A stretch of DNA of 64,000 nt from positions 1 to 64,000 of the forward strand of contig CACIWX010000001.1 in assembly GCA_902590465.1 (NCBI GenBank), written 5' to 3'. Source of the stretch: an uncultured Pelagibacteraceae bacterium (lineage in GTDB: Bacteria; Pseudomonadota; Alphaproteobacteria; Pelagibacterales; Pelagibacteraceae). A model generated the notes under the pieces. It did no database searches, was not told the origin of the DNA, and was given only the letters and a program-made list of their open reading frames with translations. The position numbers and the translations under genes are program-made. Below, in pieces: positions 1 to 6,966 of this stretch (position 1 is its first letter; each line of letters opens with the position of its first letter).

Positions 1-230
1 AAACCTATTATTTTATCTTTCTCATACTCAAGTTTCCAGCCTTTACCTTCAAGGATTTCAAATATTTTTTTTATTTTTTCATAGTTAATTCTTTTTAAAT
101 CACTCTTATTAAAAAGAAATTTTTCGTGTTCAACACCAATTCTTTGATTGCTTTTTTCTTTAATCCCTTCTGTGAAGTATTGAATTAACTGACTTTTATT
201 TTCGATAGTTGCTTTTGAATTATTGCTCAA
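1..230 (-). CDS. gshA: Glutamate-cysteine ligase, N-terminal end (cut by window edge)
   Basis: The reading frame starts at a TTG (228-230) and stays open to the left edge, giving about 76 residues. It contains the stretch IGVEHEKFLF, close to the IGTEHEKF signature at the start of plant/alphaproteobacterial-type glutamate-cysteine ligases, which catalyse the first step of glutathione synthesis. The start overlaps the end of the upstream VOC gene by 11 bases, which suggests translational coupling; no strong ribosome binding site is visible, so the TTG choice is tentative. The C-terminal part of the same family lies on the opposite strand at 1776-2579. Whether this copy is complete beyond the edge cannot be seen. 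Confidence 0.75.
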   Translation of the reverse strand, partial: MSNNSKATIENKSQLIQYFTEGIKEKSNQRIGVEHEKFLFNKSDLKRINYEKIKKIFEILEGKGWKLEYEKDKIIG

Positions 231-615
231 ATGTTTTTAGCTCTAATACATTTCCGTTAGGATCTTCAACAAAAAATGTATTTTGCTCAAATTCTGTTCC
301 TTTGAATCTCTTATAAGGCTTATCTATATAATTGATTTTGTTAAGCTCAATGTTAGCTTTAATTTTTTCAAATACATCTCTTTTTAAATGAACTCCAAAG
401 TGAGGAACTGGAACGTCTCCCATGTCTACGTCATGTCTTTCTCTAGGAAGTTTCATAGATGTTTGATGTAAAGTGAGTTCATTGCCCCAAAAATCTATAT
501 CAACCCATTTTCCTTTTTCTCTGTTACCAGTTTTGCACCCCAATATTTTCGTATAAAAAGCCTCAGCTTTTTCTAAGTCCCCAGCTGGGATGGCTAAATG
601 AAATGAACTACTCAT
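220..615 (-). CDS. VOC family (glyoxalase/bleomycin-resistance fold) protein
   Basis: A 131-residue single-domain vicinal-oxygen-chelate protein. The first beta strand carries His6, followed by a helix with the family-typical spacing '[14 protein letters not shown]'. Further candidate metal ligands are His50, His72 and a Glu near residue 125 in the closing motif '[11 protein letters not shown]'. Such proteins are metal-dependent lyases, isomerases or dioxygenases, or binding proteins; the substrate cannot be read from the sequence. The gene is co-oriented with and overlaps the start of the gshA piece at the left edge, so a role near thiol metabolism is possible but is only inferred from position. 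Confidence 0.8.
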   Translation of the reverse strand: MSSSFHLAIPAGDLEKAEAFYTKILGCKTGNREKGKWVDIDFWGNELTLHQTSMKLPRERHDVDMGDVPVPHFGVHLKRDVFEKIKANIELNKINYIDKPYKRFKGTEFEQNTFFVEDPNGNVLELKTFEQ

Positions 616-670
616 AAAAGTTTATATACAATCTTCTTTAAATTTTACAAGTAGTCATTATATATTAACT

Positions 671-1249
671 ATGAACGAATACTTAGAATCAATAAAAAAA
701 AGAGATCCTGCGGCTAAATCGATACTAGGTATCATTCTCACATACCCTGGAGTGAAAGCGGTTTTACTTCACAGAGTGGCAAATTTTTTTCACATTGCAG
801 GCTTTCATCTTATTGCAAGAATTATTTCTCAAACTTCTAGATTTTTTACAGGTATTGAAATTCATCCTGGAGCAAAAATTGGTAAAAATTTATTCATCGA
901 TCATGGCATGGGTGTTGTTATTGGAGAAACTTCAGAAATAGGTGATAATGTTACAATCTATCATGCTGTAACTTTAGGTGGAAGTTCCCCGAGTATTGAT
1001 AGCGAAAGACAAAGACATGAAAAAAGACATCCAACGATAGGTGACGAAGTTGTAATTGGTTCTGGCGCACAAATCATTGGCCCAGTTATAGTAGGCAAGT
1101 GTGCAAGGATTGCTGCAAATGCTGTCGTAGTAAAAGATGTACCAGAAAATGCCACGATGGTAGGAGTTCCTGCAAAAGCAGTTAAACTAGAGAATAAAGG
1201 TAAGTTCAGACCTTATGGTGTAGATGATAAAGTTAAAGATGAACAATAA
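671..1249 (+). CDS. cysE: Serine O-acetyltransferase, short EpsC-type
   Basis: This 192-residue cytosolic enzyme makes O-acetylserine from serine and acetyl-CoA, the first step of cysteine synthesis. The left-handed beta-helix hexapeptide repeats run from about residue 62 to 165 and contain the conserved blocks '[12 protein letters not shown]' and 'VTLGG', with the catalytic His in the first block. It lacks the long N-terminal helical domain of E. coli CysE, like the shorter EpsC-type enzymes. The last 11 bases overlap the preferred msrB start, so the two are probably co-translated. Nearby metY and the gsh genes fit a sulfur-metabolism neighbourhood. Confidence 0.93.
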   Translation: MNEYLESIKKRDPAAKSILGIILTYPGVKAVLLHRVANFFHIAGFHLIARIISQTSRFFTGIEIHPGAKIGKNLFIDHGMGVVIGETSEIGDNVTIYHAVTLGGSSPSIDSERQRHEKRHPTIGDEVVIGSGAQIIGPVIVGKCARIAANAVVVKDVPENATMVGVPAKAVKLENKGKFRPYGVDDKVKDEQ

Positions 1250-1616
1250 AGATTGGGATCCAAACTTAACCCCAGAGCAAAACTACGTTTTAAGGCAGGA
1301 AGGAACTGAGTCTCCAGGCAGTAGTCAATTAAATAATGAGAAGAGAGAAGGCTCTTATCACTGTGTAGGATGTGGAACAAAACTTTTTGACTCAAGCACA
1401 AAATATGAAAGTGGATCAGGCTGGCCTTCTTTTTACAAATCTCTGCCCGATGTTTTTGAGGAAAAAAAAGACATGCATATAGGTTACCCAAGAACAGAGT
1501 ATCATTGTAAAAAATGTGGTGGCCATCATGGCCATATATTTGAAGATGGGCCAAAACCCACAGGAAAACGTTATTGCAACAACGGTGTTTGCTTAGTTTT
1601 TAAACCTAAAAGTTGA
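1239..1616 (+). CDS. msrB: Peptide methionine (R)-S-oxide reductase
   Basis: A 125-residue SelR-domain enzyme that repairs methionine-R-sulfoxide in proteins. Two zinc-binding CxxC pairs are visible (Cys42/Cys45 and Cys90/Cys93), plus the signature 'GSGWPSF' and the catalytic cysteine in 'RYCNN' (Cys113). An additional Cys118 lies five residues later. An in-frame ATG at 1224 would add five residues; the ATG at 1239 is preferred because it gives the usual family start just before the conserved 'LTPEQ' motif. It overlaps the end of cysE by 11 bases. Confidence 0.92.
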   Translation: MNNKDWDPNLTPEQNYVLRQEGTESPGSSQLNNEKREGSYHCVGCGTKLFDSSTKYESGSGWPSFYKSLPDVFEEKKDMHIGYPRTEYHCKKCGGHHGHIFEDGPKPTGKRYCNNGVCLVFKPKS

Positions 1617-1775
1617 ATAGTTATTAACAAACCAATTAAGTGTTTTAATGCAACCTGGCAATAAATTAAATTATGCGATGCCATGTCCTCTAGACCAAGG
1701 CTACACAAGTTTGTAAGACTTACTAACATCTTTGGTACATCATACAAAACATCTGGACGATTAAATTGTAACACA
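1617..1775 (-). pseudogene. Fragment of a dadA-like FAD oxidoreductase gene
   Basis: Read on the minus strand, 1718-1775 encodes 'MLQFNRPDVLYDVPKMLVS', identical to an internal part of the DadA-family protein at 9455-10714, because the DNA is identical there. Leftward of it (lower coordinates) another frame reads '[16 protein letters not shown]', which weakly resembles the family's 'PKMLNWFLHYF' region but is interrupted by a stop. Roughly 160 bases of a decayed dadA-type gene therefore seem to separate msrB from the gshA fragment. The 58-bp part is certain; the rest is a weak resemblance. Confidence 0.5.
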
Positions 1776-2579
1776 TCTGAAGAAGATTTTGAAAAAAAAT
1801 TTAAAATCGGAAACTATTTAGCTCCATTAACAATTGCTATTTTTGCAAACTCTCCATTTAATGAAAAAAATCTCTCAGGTTATCTATCTTACAGAGGAAA
1901 AGTTTGGCAGGAAACTAATAGGGGCGGGATTATGCCAATTACTTTTGAAAAAGTTAATTTTGAAAAATATATTGATCATGCAATCAATTACCCAGTTTTA
2001 TTTCTTAAAAAAAAAGGAAAATACTACTCACCTAATGGTCAAACTTTTAAAGATTTTTTAAATGGTAATTTAAATTTTTTAATAGGAGAAAAGCCTACTT
2101 TGGAAGACTTTGAAAATCACTTAGGAACTATTTTTACTGAGATAAGATTAAAACAAGTAATTGAATTTAGATCTTTAGATACATGTAATTTTGGCTGTAT
2201 TTGTAACGGCCCTTCTTTTTTTACTGGATTAATTTATGGATCTTTAGATGAAACCTATGAAATAATTAAGGACTGGAAAAAAGAAGATGTAATGGAAGCA
2301 TATTTAAACGCGCCTAAACAAGGGTTAAATACTTTGCTTCACAATAAAAAGCTAATTGATTGGGGAAAAATATTTTTAGATTTATCTAAAAAAGGTTTAG
2401 AAAAAAGAAATGAGCTTGATAAAAGTGGAAAAAATGAAACCATCTACTTAAAACATATAGAGGAAATAATTAAAAATAAAAAAACTAGAGCAGAAATGTT
2501 GATTGAACAATTTAATAAAACAAAAAACTTAAACTTCTTGGTAAATCATGACGAAAATTTTAGCTATTCAGGGTTCTAA
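1683..2579 (+). pseudogene. gshA: Chimeric ORF: dadA repeat fused to the C-terminal part of glutamate-cysteine ligase
   Basis: From codon 32 on (position 1776) the 298-codon ORF matches the C-terminal half of plant/alphaproteobacterial-type GshA: 'SEEDFEKKFKIG', 'IFANSPFNEKNLSGYLSYRG', 'VWQETNRGGIMP' and 'EIRLKQVIEFRSLDT' are recognisable family blocks. The first 31 codons read through the dadA repeat in a frame unrelated to DadA and have no GshA similarity. The N-terminal glutamate- and ATP-binding part of the ligase, roughly the first 190 residues, is absent, so this product alone should not be an active ligase. The 3' end overlaps the gshB start by 32 bases; continued translation may be kept to support gshB expression. 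It is either one half of a gene split by rearrangement or a remnant of a duplication. Confidence 0.75.
1718..1775 (+). repeat. 58-bp direct repeat, copy 1 (match at 10478-10535)
   Basis: These 58 bases are identical, in the same orientation, to 10478-10535 inside the dadA-like gene. Similarity continues a few bases to the left with one single-base gap, and ends abruptly on the right at 1776, exactly where glutamate-cysteine ligase homology begins on the plus strand. This looks like a recombination junction. Confidence 0.95.
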
Positions 2580-3465
2580 TCTTAAAAAGGTAAAAATCAA
2601 AACAGATACGACTATTCTATTAGCCACAGAGGCACAAAAAAGAGGATATAAAATATATTATTTTGAACCAAAAGATTTAAGTTTTTTGAATGGAAAAGTT
2701 ATAGCTTCCTGCAAACATATAAAAATTCACGATAACAAAAAGAAATTCTACTCAACAATTAAGGATATTAATTTTAATCTAGAAAAATCAAAGATTATAC
2801 TAATCAGAAATGATCCGCCTTTTGATAATCGATACTTATATACAACATTCTTACTTAACCATATTTCCAAAAAAGTTAAGATAATTAATCATCCATTTGC
2901 AGTAAGGAATGTTTCGGAAAAGCTATTCTCTATTAATTTTTTGAGGTATATGCCTCCTACCTTAATCAGTGAAAATCTAAAAGAAATACAAATTTTTTTT
3001 AAAAGACATAAAACTATTGTGGCTAAACCTATCAATGGTTTTAGTGGAAATAACGTAATTTTATTAAAGTCATTTAATGCTGGTAAAATTAAAAAATTAC
3101 TTAAATCTCATAATCATTTATTTTTTCAAAAGTTTTTACCCGGGGTTTCTAAAGGAGATAAAAGAGTTTTTATAATTAAAGGAAAGATTGTAGGTGCTAT
3201 ATCTAGAGTGCCTAAAAAAGGAAGTATTTTATCTAACATGAGTAAAGGTGCTCACGCTAAGTTAACTAAACTTACAAAAAAAGAGATTAAAGCAAGTAAA
3301 AATATAGGAAAACTATTATTGAAAAATAACATATATTTTGCTGGAATTGATTTTGTTCAAGAAAAATTAATTGGTGATATTAATGTTACCAGCCCTACTG
3401 GCATGGCGGCTTATAAAGAATTATCCGGAATAAACCTTGCAAAATCCTTCTGGAATAATATTTAA
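2548..3465 (+). CDS. gshB: Glutathione synthetase (ATP-grasp)
   Basis: A 305-residue cytosolic ligase that joins gamma-glutamylcysteine and glycine. The N-terminal part has the GshB-type opening (ILAIQGS, then 'DTTILLATEAQKRG'), followed by 'IIRNDPPFDNRYLYTT' and an ATP-grasp core with 'VAKPINGFSGNNVILL' and a closing block around 'GIDFVQEKLIGDINVTSPTG' that supplies metal and substrate ligands. Length is close to the usual 310-320. It starts inside the end of the gshA-derived ORF, so it was probably coupled to gshA. It appears intact although its partner upstream is truncated. Confidence 0.9.
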   Translation: MTKILAIQGSNLKKVKIKTDTTILLATEAQKRGYKIYYFEPKDLSFLNGKVIASCKHIKIHDNKKKFYSTIKDINFNLEKSKIILIRNDPPFDNRYLYTTFLLNHISKKVKIINHPFAVRNVSEKLFSINFLRYMPPTLISENLKEIQIFFKRHKTIVAKPINGFSGNNVILLKSFNAGKIKKLLKSHNHLFFQKFLPGVSKGDKRVFIIKGKIVGAISRVPKKGSILSNMSKGAHAKLTKLTKKEIKASKNIGKLLLKNNIYFAGIDFVQEKLIGDINVTSPTGMAAYKELSGINLAKSFWNNI

Positions 3466-3472
3466 TTACATG

Positions 3473-3502
3473 TTGACAGAGAGATAAAATTTTTGCTATA
3501 AG
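3473..3502 (+). promoter_or_regulatory. Sigma-70 promoter of the riboswitch-bhmT-metY unit
   Basis: A perfect -35 box TTGACA (3473-3478) is followed after 18 bases by TATAAG (3497-3502), five of six matching the -10 consensus. The expected transcription start, six or seven bases downstream, falls on the first base of the SAM-II aptamer at about 3509, which supports both calls. Confidence 0.8.
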
Positions 3503-3508
3503 CCAAAT

Positions 3509-3558
3509 AGCGCCGAGTTAAGACAACTTGCGGGCGCTTAATAAATCCAGCTAAAGCG
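3509..3558 (+). ncRNA. SAM-II riboswitch aptamer
   Basis: The first helix pairs AGCGCC (3509-3514) with GGCGCT (3533-3538). The linker 'TTAATAAAT' and the conserved 3' segment 'GCTAAAG' (3550-3556) match the SAM-II pseudoknot consensus known from alphaproteobacterial and Sargasso Sea sequences. It lies at the very 5' end of the transcript and is followed by an intrinsic terminator. Its last nine bases (3550-3558) can also pair with 3577-3585 in the terminator loop, which gives a plausible ligand-dependent switch. Binding of S-adenosylmethionine would reduce transcription of bhmT and metY. Confidence 0.85.
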
Positions 3559-3571
3559 TTCAAGTCAAATG

Positions 3572-3600
3572 ACCACCGCTTTAGTCGGTGGTTTTTTTTT
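3572..3600 (+). terminator. Intrinsic terminator of the SAM-II expression platform
   Basis: A seven-base-pair stem (3572-3578 with 3586-3592) with loop CTTTAGT is followed by a run of nine T (3592-3600). The loop plus two stem bases (3577-3584) is complementary to the 3' end of the SAM-II aptamer (3551-3558), so aptamer folding and terminator formation are linked. Confidence 0.9.
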
Positions 3601-3617
3601 GGAATAATCTAAAATAA

Positions 3618-3674
3618 AACCGGGTATTTGAACCATATTGTACACCTGGCATATGCCGAAGTACTAAAAAGGAG
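3618..3674 (+). ncRNA. SAM-V riboswitch
   Basis: Downstream of the terminator the leader has the SAM-V pattern: helix CCGGGT (3620-3625) with ACCTGG (3644-3649), the conserved 'GGCATATGCCGAAGTACTAA' segment (3648-3667), and a Shine-Dalgarno GGAG (3671-3674) at the 3' edge. SAM-V is known in SAR11 bacteria and controls translation by hiding the ribosome binding site in its pseudoknot. Here that binding site serves a 21-codon ORF starting at 3681, not bhmT directly. Confidence 0.85.
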
Positions 3675-3680
3675 AAGTAG

Positions 3681-3746
3681 ATGAAATCATTAGAACCCCT
3701 CAAAAGATTTCATCTCTCTCCGGTTAATTGGAGAGAGCATGAGTAA
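3681..3746 (+). CDS. 21-residue leader ORF between SAM-V and bhmT
   Basis: An ATG six bases after the SAM-V-controlled GGAG opens a 21-codon frame (begins MKSLEPLKRF, ends NWREHE) that stops with a TAA at 3744-3746, overlapping the first eight bases of bhmT in a different frame. Its last third runs through the hairpin that hides the bhmT ribosome binding site. The peptide has no recognisable domain. The likely role of translation here is to open the hairpin and hand ribosomes to bhmT, but this is inference. Conservation in related genomes would test it. Confidence 0.6.
   Translation: MKSLEPLKRFHLSPVNWREHE
3714..3737 (+). promoter_or_regulatory. Hairpin sequestering the bhmT ribosome binding site
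   Basis: CTCTCTCC (3714-3721) and GGAGAGAG (3730-3737) form a perfect eight-base-pair stem with an eight-base loop. The right arm contains GGAG (3730-3733), the only Shine-Dalgarno at proper spacing to the bhmT ATG (3739). Ribosomes translating the leader ORF would melt the stem. Confidence 0.7.
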
Positions 3747-4797
3747 TATTTTATTAGACACATTAAAAAATCAACCTTTGATTTGTGCCGAAGGTTATTT
3801 ATTTGAAATGGAACGAAGAGGTTATTTAACTTCTGGTGAATTTGTTCCTGAAGTAGCGTTAGAACACCCCGAGGTATTAGAAAATCTTCACAAAGAATTT
3901 CAACATGCTGGTTCTAACATTGTTCAAGCATTCACTTACAATGGTCATAGAGAAAAAATGAGAGTGATCGATAAAGAGCATTTGCTTGAGCCTTTAAATA
4001 GAGCTGCTTTAAGAATCGCAAGAAAATGTGCTGACAACCCGCCTAAAAGTTTAGATGTGAGTTTAATGGCCGGCAACATTTCTAACAGTAATATTTGGGA
4101 AAATAATAATCCAAAAATTCAAGCTCAAGTAAAATGTATGTTTGCTGAAATGGTAAAATGGGCAAAAGAGGAAAAAGCTGATTTCATTATTGGTGAAACT
4201 TTTTATTACGCTGAAGAAGCATTTGCGGCATTACAAGAAATAAAAAAATCTGGACTTCCGTCTGTAATTACTATTTCACCAATGGGTGAAAATAAAATGA
4301 GAGATGGTTATACTATTCTAGAAACTTGCAAGAAATTAGAAGAACTTGGAGCTGATGTTGTTGGTTTAAACTGTTTTAGAGGACCAGCTACAATGCTTCC
4401 TTATATTAAAGAAATAAGAAAAGAATTAAAATGTCATGTTGCTGCTTTACCTGTTCCTTACAGAACAACAGAAAAGCATCCAACATTTTTTAATCTTCCA
4501 GATAATAATGGATGTAATTGTCCATCTCCTCATGGCAGAACTTTCCCTACTGCTTTGGATCCATTGCAATGCAATAGATACGAGATTGGAAATTTCGCAA
4601 AAGAAGTATTTGATTTAGGAGTCAAATATATCGGTGTTTGCTGCGGAGCTAGCCCAATGCATATACGTGAGGTTGCAGAGGCGATTGGTTTAAGAGTTCC
4701 AGCAAGCAGATTTAGGGAAAATATGAGTAAACATTTCATGTATGGTTCGGATAAAAAAATACCGAAACACATGAAAGAATATGGAAACGTAGCGTAA
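3739..4797 (+). CDS. bhmT: Betaine-homocysteine S-methyltransferase
   Basis: A 352-residue zinc-dependent methyltransferase that remakes methionine from homocysteine, using glycine betaine as the probable methyl donor. The homocysteine S-methyltransferase barrel fills the chain. The expected zinc ligands are Cys212 in 'GLNCFRGP' and Cys301/Cys302 in 'GVCCGASP'. The start at 3739 is supported by GGAG five bases upstream, although this site is buried in a hairpin. Expression appears governed by three RNA layers: SAM-II attenuation, SAM-V translational control of the leader ORF, and leader-to-bhmT coupling. Betaine use fits SAR11, which depends on reduced sulfur and osmolyte methyl groups from seawater. 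Confidence 0.92.
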   Translation: MSNILLDTLKNQPLICAEGYLFEMERRGYLTSGEFVPEVALEHPEVLENLHKEFQHAGSNIVQAFTYNGHREKMRVIDKEHLLEPLNRAALRIARKCADNPPKSLDVSLMAGNISNSNIWENNNPKIQAQVKCMFAEMVKWAKEEKADFIIGETFYYAEEAFAALQEIKKSGLPSVITISPMGENKMRDGYTILETCKKLEELGADVVGLNCFRGPATMLPYIKEIRKELKCHVAALPVPYRTTEKHPTFFNLPDNNGCNCPSPHGRTFPTALDPLQCNRYEIGNFAKEVFDLGVKYIGVCCGASPMHIREVAEAIGLRVPASRFRENMSKHFMYGSDKKIPKHMKEYGNVA

Positions 4798-4810
4798 GGA
4801 GGCTATAATA

Positions 4811-4861
4811 ATGAGAAAAGAAACAACAAGAGAAACAGTAAGGGGGAAAATCAATGGCTGA
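4811..4861 (+). CDS. 16-residue ORF between bhmT and metY
   Basis: A strong Shine-Dalgarno AAGGAGG (4796-4802), starting inside the bhmT stop codon, lies eight bases before an ATG at 4811. The frame encodes a basic 16-residue peptide (MRKETTRETVRGKING) and stops at 4859-4861, overlapping the metY start (4854) by eight bases, the same overlap as between the first leader ORF and bhmT. metY has its own weaker G-rich site about eight bases before its ATG. The arrangement suggests translational coupling; no domain is recognisable. Confidence 0.5.
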   Translation: MRKETTRETVRGKING

Positions 4862-6146
4862 TTTTAAACATCCGGAAACTATTGGCTTACATGGTAGCGA
4901 TTACAGAAGTGATCCTGCAACTACAGCAGTAGCAGTTCCAATTTACCAAACTACATCATACCAATTTAAAAATGCAGAAACAGCTGCAAATTTATTTGGT
5001 TTAAAAGAGTTCGGTAATATTTACACAAGAATAATGAACCCAACATGTGATGTGTTAGAAAAAAGAGTTGCAGCACTAGAGGGTGGTGTAGCAGCACTTG
5101 CGGTTGGTTCAGGTCAGGCAGCATCAGCAATGTGCATACAAAATTTAGCACAAGCTGGTGATAATATCGTTGCTTCAACTGACTTGTACGGAGGTACAGT
5201 AAACTTATTCAAAAATACCCTAAGACAACAAGGTATTGAAGTTAGATTTGCAGATCCTGCGGATCCTAAAAACTTTGAAAAAGTGACTGATGATAAAACA
5301 AGAGCTTACTACGGTGAGTCTTGTCCAAATCCTTATCTTCGTGTGTTCCCAATCAAGGAAGTCTCAGATATCGGTAGAAAAAAGGGTATTCCTTTAATTA
5401 TCGATAACACAGCTTCACCAGTAATTTGTAAACCTTTAGCTCATGGTGCTGCAATCGTAATGCACTCATTGACGAAGTATATTGGTGGTCACGGAACTTC
5501 AATTGGTGGAATAATTGTTGATGGTGGAAACTTTGACTGGATTAAAGACAGAAAAAGACAACCATTAATAAACGAACCTGACCAAAGTTATGGTGGTGCT
5601 ATTTGGGCAGATGCGGTTCCTCAATTAACAGGAGCTAACATTCCTTTTGTAATCAGAGCAAGAGTGGTTTTATTGAGAGACTTAGGTGCTCCTTTAAGTC
5701 CATTTAATGCTTTCCAAATTATTCAAGGTTTGGAGACAGTTGCTCTTAGAATGAAACAACACTGTAGTAATGCAGAGAAAGTAGTTTCATTCTTAGAAAC
5801 ACAAAAGAAAGTGAAAAATGTAATCTACCCAACAAATCACCAAGGTGAGATTAAAGAAAGAGCTAAAAAATATATGCAAGGTGGATATGGTTCTTTAGTT
5901 GGAATGGATTTAGGTACTAAAGAAGCTGGTGCCAAATTCATCGATAACTTAAAGATGTTATATCATGTTGCTAATATTGGTGATGCTAGAAGTTTAGCAA
6001 TTCACCCAGCTACTACTACGCACAGTCAGTTAGATGACGCAGCGTTAGCAGCAGCAGGTGTAACACCAGGTTATGTGAGACTATCTATTGGTATCGAACA
6101 TCCTGATGATATTATTGCAGACATAAAACAAGCATTAGCTGCTTAA
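4854..6146 (+). CDS. metY: O-acetylhomoserine sulfhydrylase
   Basis: A 430-residue PLP enzyme of the Cys/Met metabolism family that forms homocysteine from O-acetylhomoserine and sulfide. The PLP lysine is Lys208 in 'SLTKYIGGHG'. Other family blocks are 'ALAVGSGQAA' (residues 81-90), 'LYGGTVNLF' and the C-terminal 'HPATTTHSQL'. Length and the 'GNIYTRIMNPT' motif fit MetY better than cystathionine gamma-synthase. It is the third ORF in the SAM-riboswitch unit, so homocysteine formation and its methylation by BhmT share regulation. A strong hairpin follows the stop codon. Confidence 0.93.
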   Translation: MADFKHPETIGLHGSDYRSDPATTAVAVPIYQTTSYQFKNAETAANLFGLKEFGNIYTRIMNPTCDVLEKRVAALEGGVAALAVGSGQAASAMCIQNLAQAGDNIVASTDLYGGTVNLFKNTLRQQGIEVRFADPADPKNFEKVTDDKTRAYYGESCPNPYLRVFPIKEVSDIGRKKGIPLIIDNTASPVICKPLAHGAAIVMHSLTKYIGGHGTSIGGIIVDGGNFDWIKDRKRQPLINEPDQSYGGAIWADAVPQLTGANIPFVIRARVVLLRDLGAPLSPFNAFQIIQGLETVALRMKQHCSNAEKVVSFLETQKKVKNVIYPTNHQGEIKERAKKYMQGGYGSLVGMDLGTKEAGAKFIDNLKMLYHVANIGDARSLAIHPATTTHSQLDDAALAAAGVTPGYVRLSIGIEHPDDIIADIKQALAA

Positions 6147-6156
6147 CATTTGATTT

Positions 6157-6187
6157 AGTGGTTCCAATTATTTATATTGGAACCACT
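6157..6187. repeat. Perfect 12-bp inverted repeat after metY
   Basis: AGTGGTTCCAAT (6157-6168) and its exact reverse complement (6176-6187) flank a seven-base loop. There is no T tract, so it is not a normal intrinsic terminator. It ends two bases before the rhodanese ATG at 6190 and leaves no room for a ribosome binding site. It may protect the metY mRNA 3' end or control the next gene. Confidence 0.85.
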
Positions 6188-6189
6188 CA

Positions 6190-6558
6190 ATGATCAAAGA
6201 AATCAAATCCTCAGAAATAAAAAAATTTATACAGTCCAATCCAGAAACTGTTTTGCTAGATGTCAGAACAGAAGATGAATGGGGCACAGTCGGTAAACCC
6301 AATACAAAAGATCTTGGTATTAAATCTTTCTTCATTACAATTTCTCAAGACTCAAGATTTTTAGATAATGTAAAAAAAAATATTGATAAAAAAAAACAAA
6401 TACTTGTAATGTGTGCTGCAGGAGGCAGATCAATTGTAGCTGCTGAGCTTTTAGCAAAAGAGGGTTATGATACTTTAAACATCTCTGATGGTTTTTGTGG
6501 TAATGGTCAAGATCCCGGCTGGAAAAACTTAGGATTACCTTCTGTTATAGATAGTTGA
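6190..6558 (+). CDS. Rhodanese-domain sulfurtransferase
   Basis: A single rhodanese domain of 122 residues. The active-site loop is 'CAAGGRS' with catalytic Cys75, and the domain opens with the usual 'VLLDVRTEDEW' block (residues 21-31). Such proteins carry a persulfide and pass sulfane sulfur to acceptors; the partner is not identifiable. It follows metY on the same strand, separated only by a strong hairpin, so a sulfur-related role is likely. Its 3' end overlaps the convergent lipoprotein gene by 24 bases. Confidence 0.88.
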   Translation: MIKEIKSSEIKKFIQSNPETVLLDVRTEDEWGTVGKPNTKDLGIKSFFITISQDSRFLDNVKKNIDKKKQILVMCAAGGRSIVAAELLAKEGYDTLNISDGFCGNGQDPGWKNLGLPSVIDS

Positions 6559-6966
6559 TTTTTTAGCTATATTTTCAATTAGAGTCGTTTTTTTTTTTAT
6601 TTCAGATTTTATAGAAACAGAGAACTCTTTTGGGTATTTTTGAAAAACTTCATATGTCTTTTTTTTTAGTGCAGCAGATGTTGAAGATATTTGTTTTTTT
6701 GCAATTGTACAAAATTCAGACTTAGTTCTCTCGATAGAAGCGATGCAGGTTTCTTGTTTTTTCTCTGGATTTTTTTCCTCTGCATAAGCGATTGCGTGTT
6801 CTAAAGGAGTTTTTCCTGTTTGTTGTTTTACTCCATAGCTGATGGCTGTGTTTAACGAGGATTGAGCGATTTTTCCACTTTGTGCACTAGTACCTAGCAA
6901 AGCGATCGACTCAGCACATCCATTTAATAATAATAGAGCGGTCAAAAGACCAAATATTTTTTTCAT
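6535..6966 (-). CDS. Small lipoprotein, paralogue of the gene at 7099-7503
   Basis: This 143-residue protein has a lipoprotein signal peptide with lipobox LNGC (Cys17). After it comes a low-complexity Ser/Gly/Ala stretch and then a block shared with the upstream neighbour: SYGVK, TGK, P.EHA, AYAEEK, P..K. Two more cysteines follow, then a Lys-rich C-terminus. It is probably anchored in the envelope. The family is not recognised and no function is proposed. Confidence 0.75.
   Translation of the reverse strand: MKKIFGLLTALLLLNGCAESIALLGTSAQSGKIAQSSLNTAISYGVKQQTGKTPLEHAIAYAEEKNPEKKQETCIASIERTKSEFCTIAKKQISSTSAALKKKTYEVFQKYPKEFSVSIKSEIKKKTTLIENIAKKSTIYNRR

Noticed and set aside
1571-1774. 67-codon minus-strand ORF over msrB end and dadA fragment
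   Set aside because: Its opening residues are a piece of the dadA repeat, and the rest is antisense to msrB or out of frame. It is a by-product of the rearrangement, not a gene.
6157-6187. Rho-independent terminator after metY
   Set aside because: The stem is strong, but no T tract follows on either strand. It is recorded as a hairpin instead.
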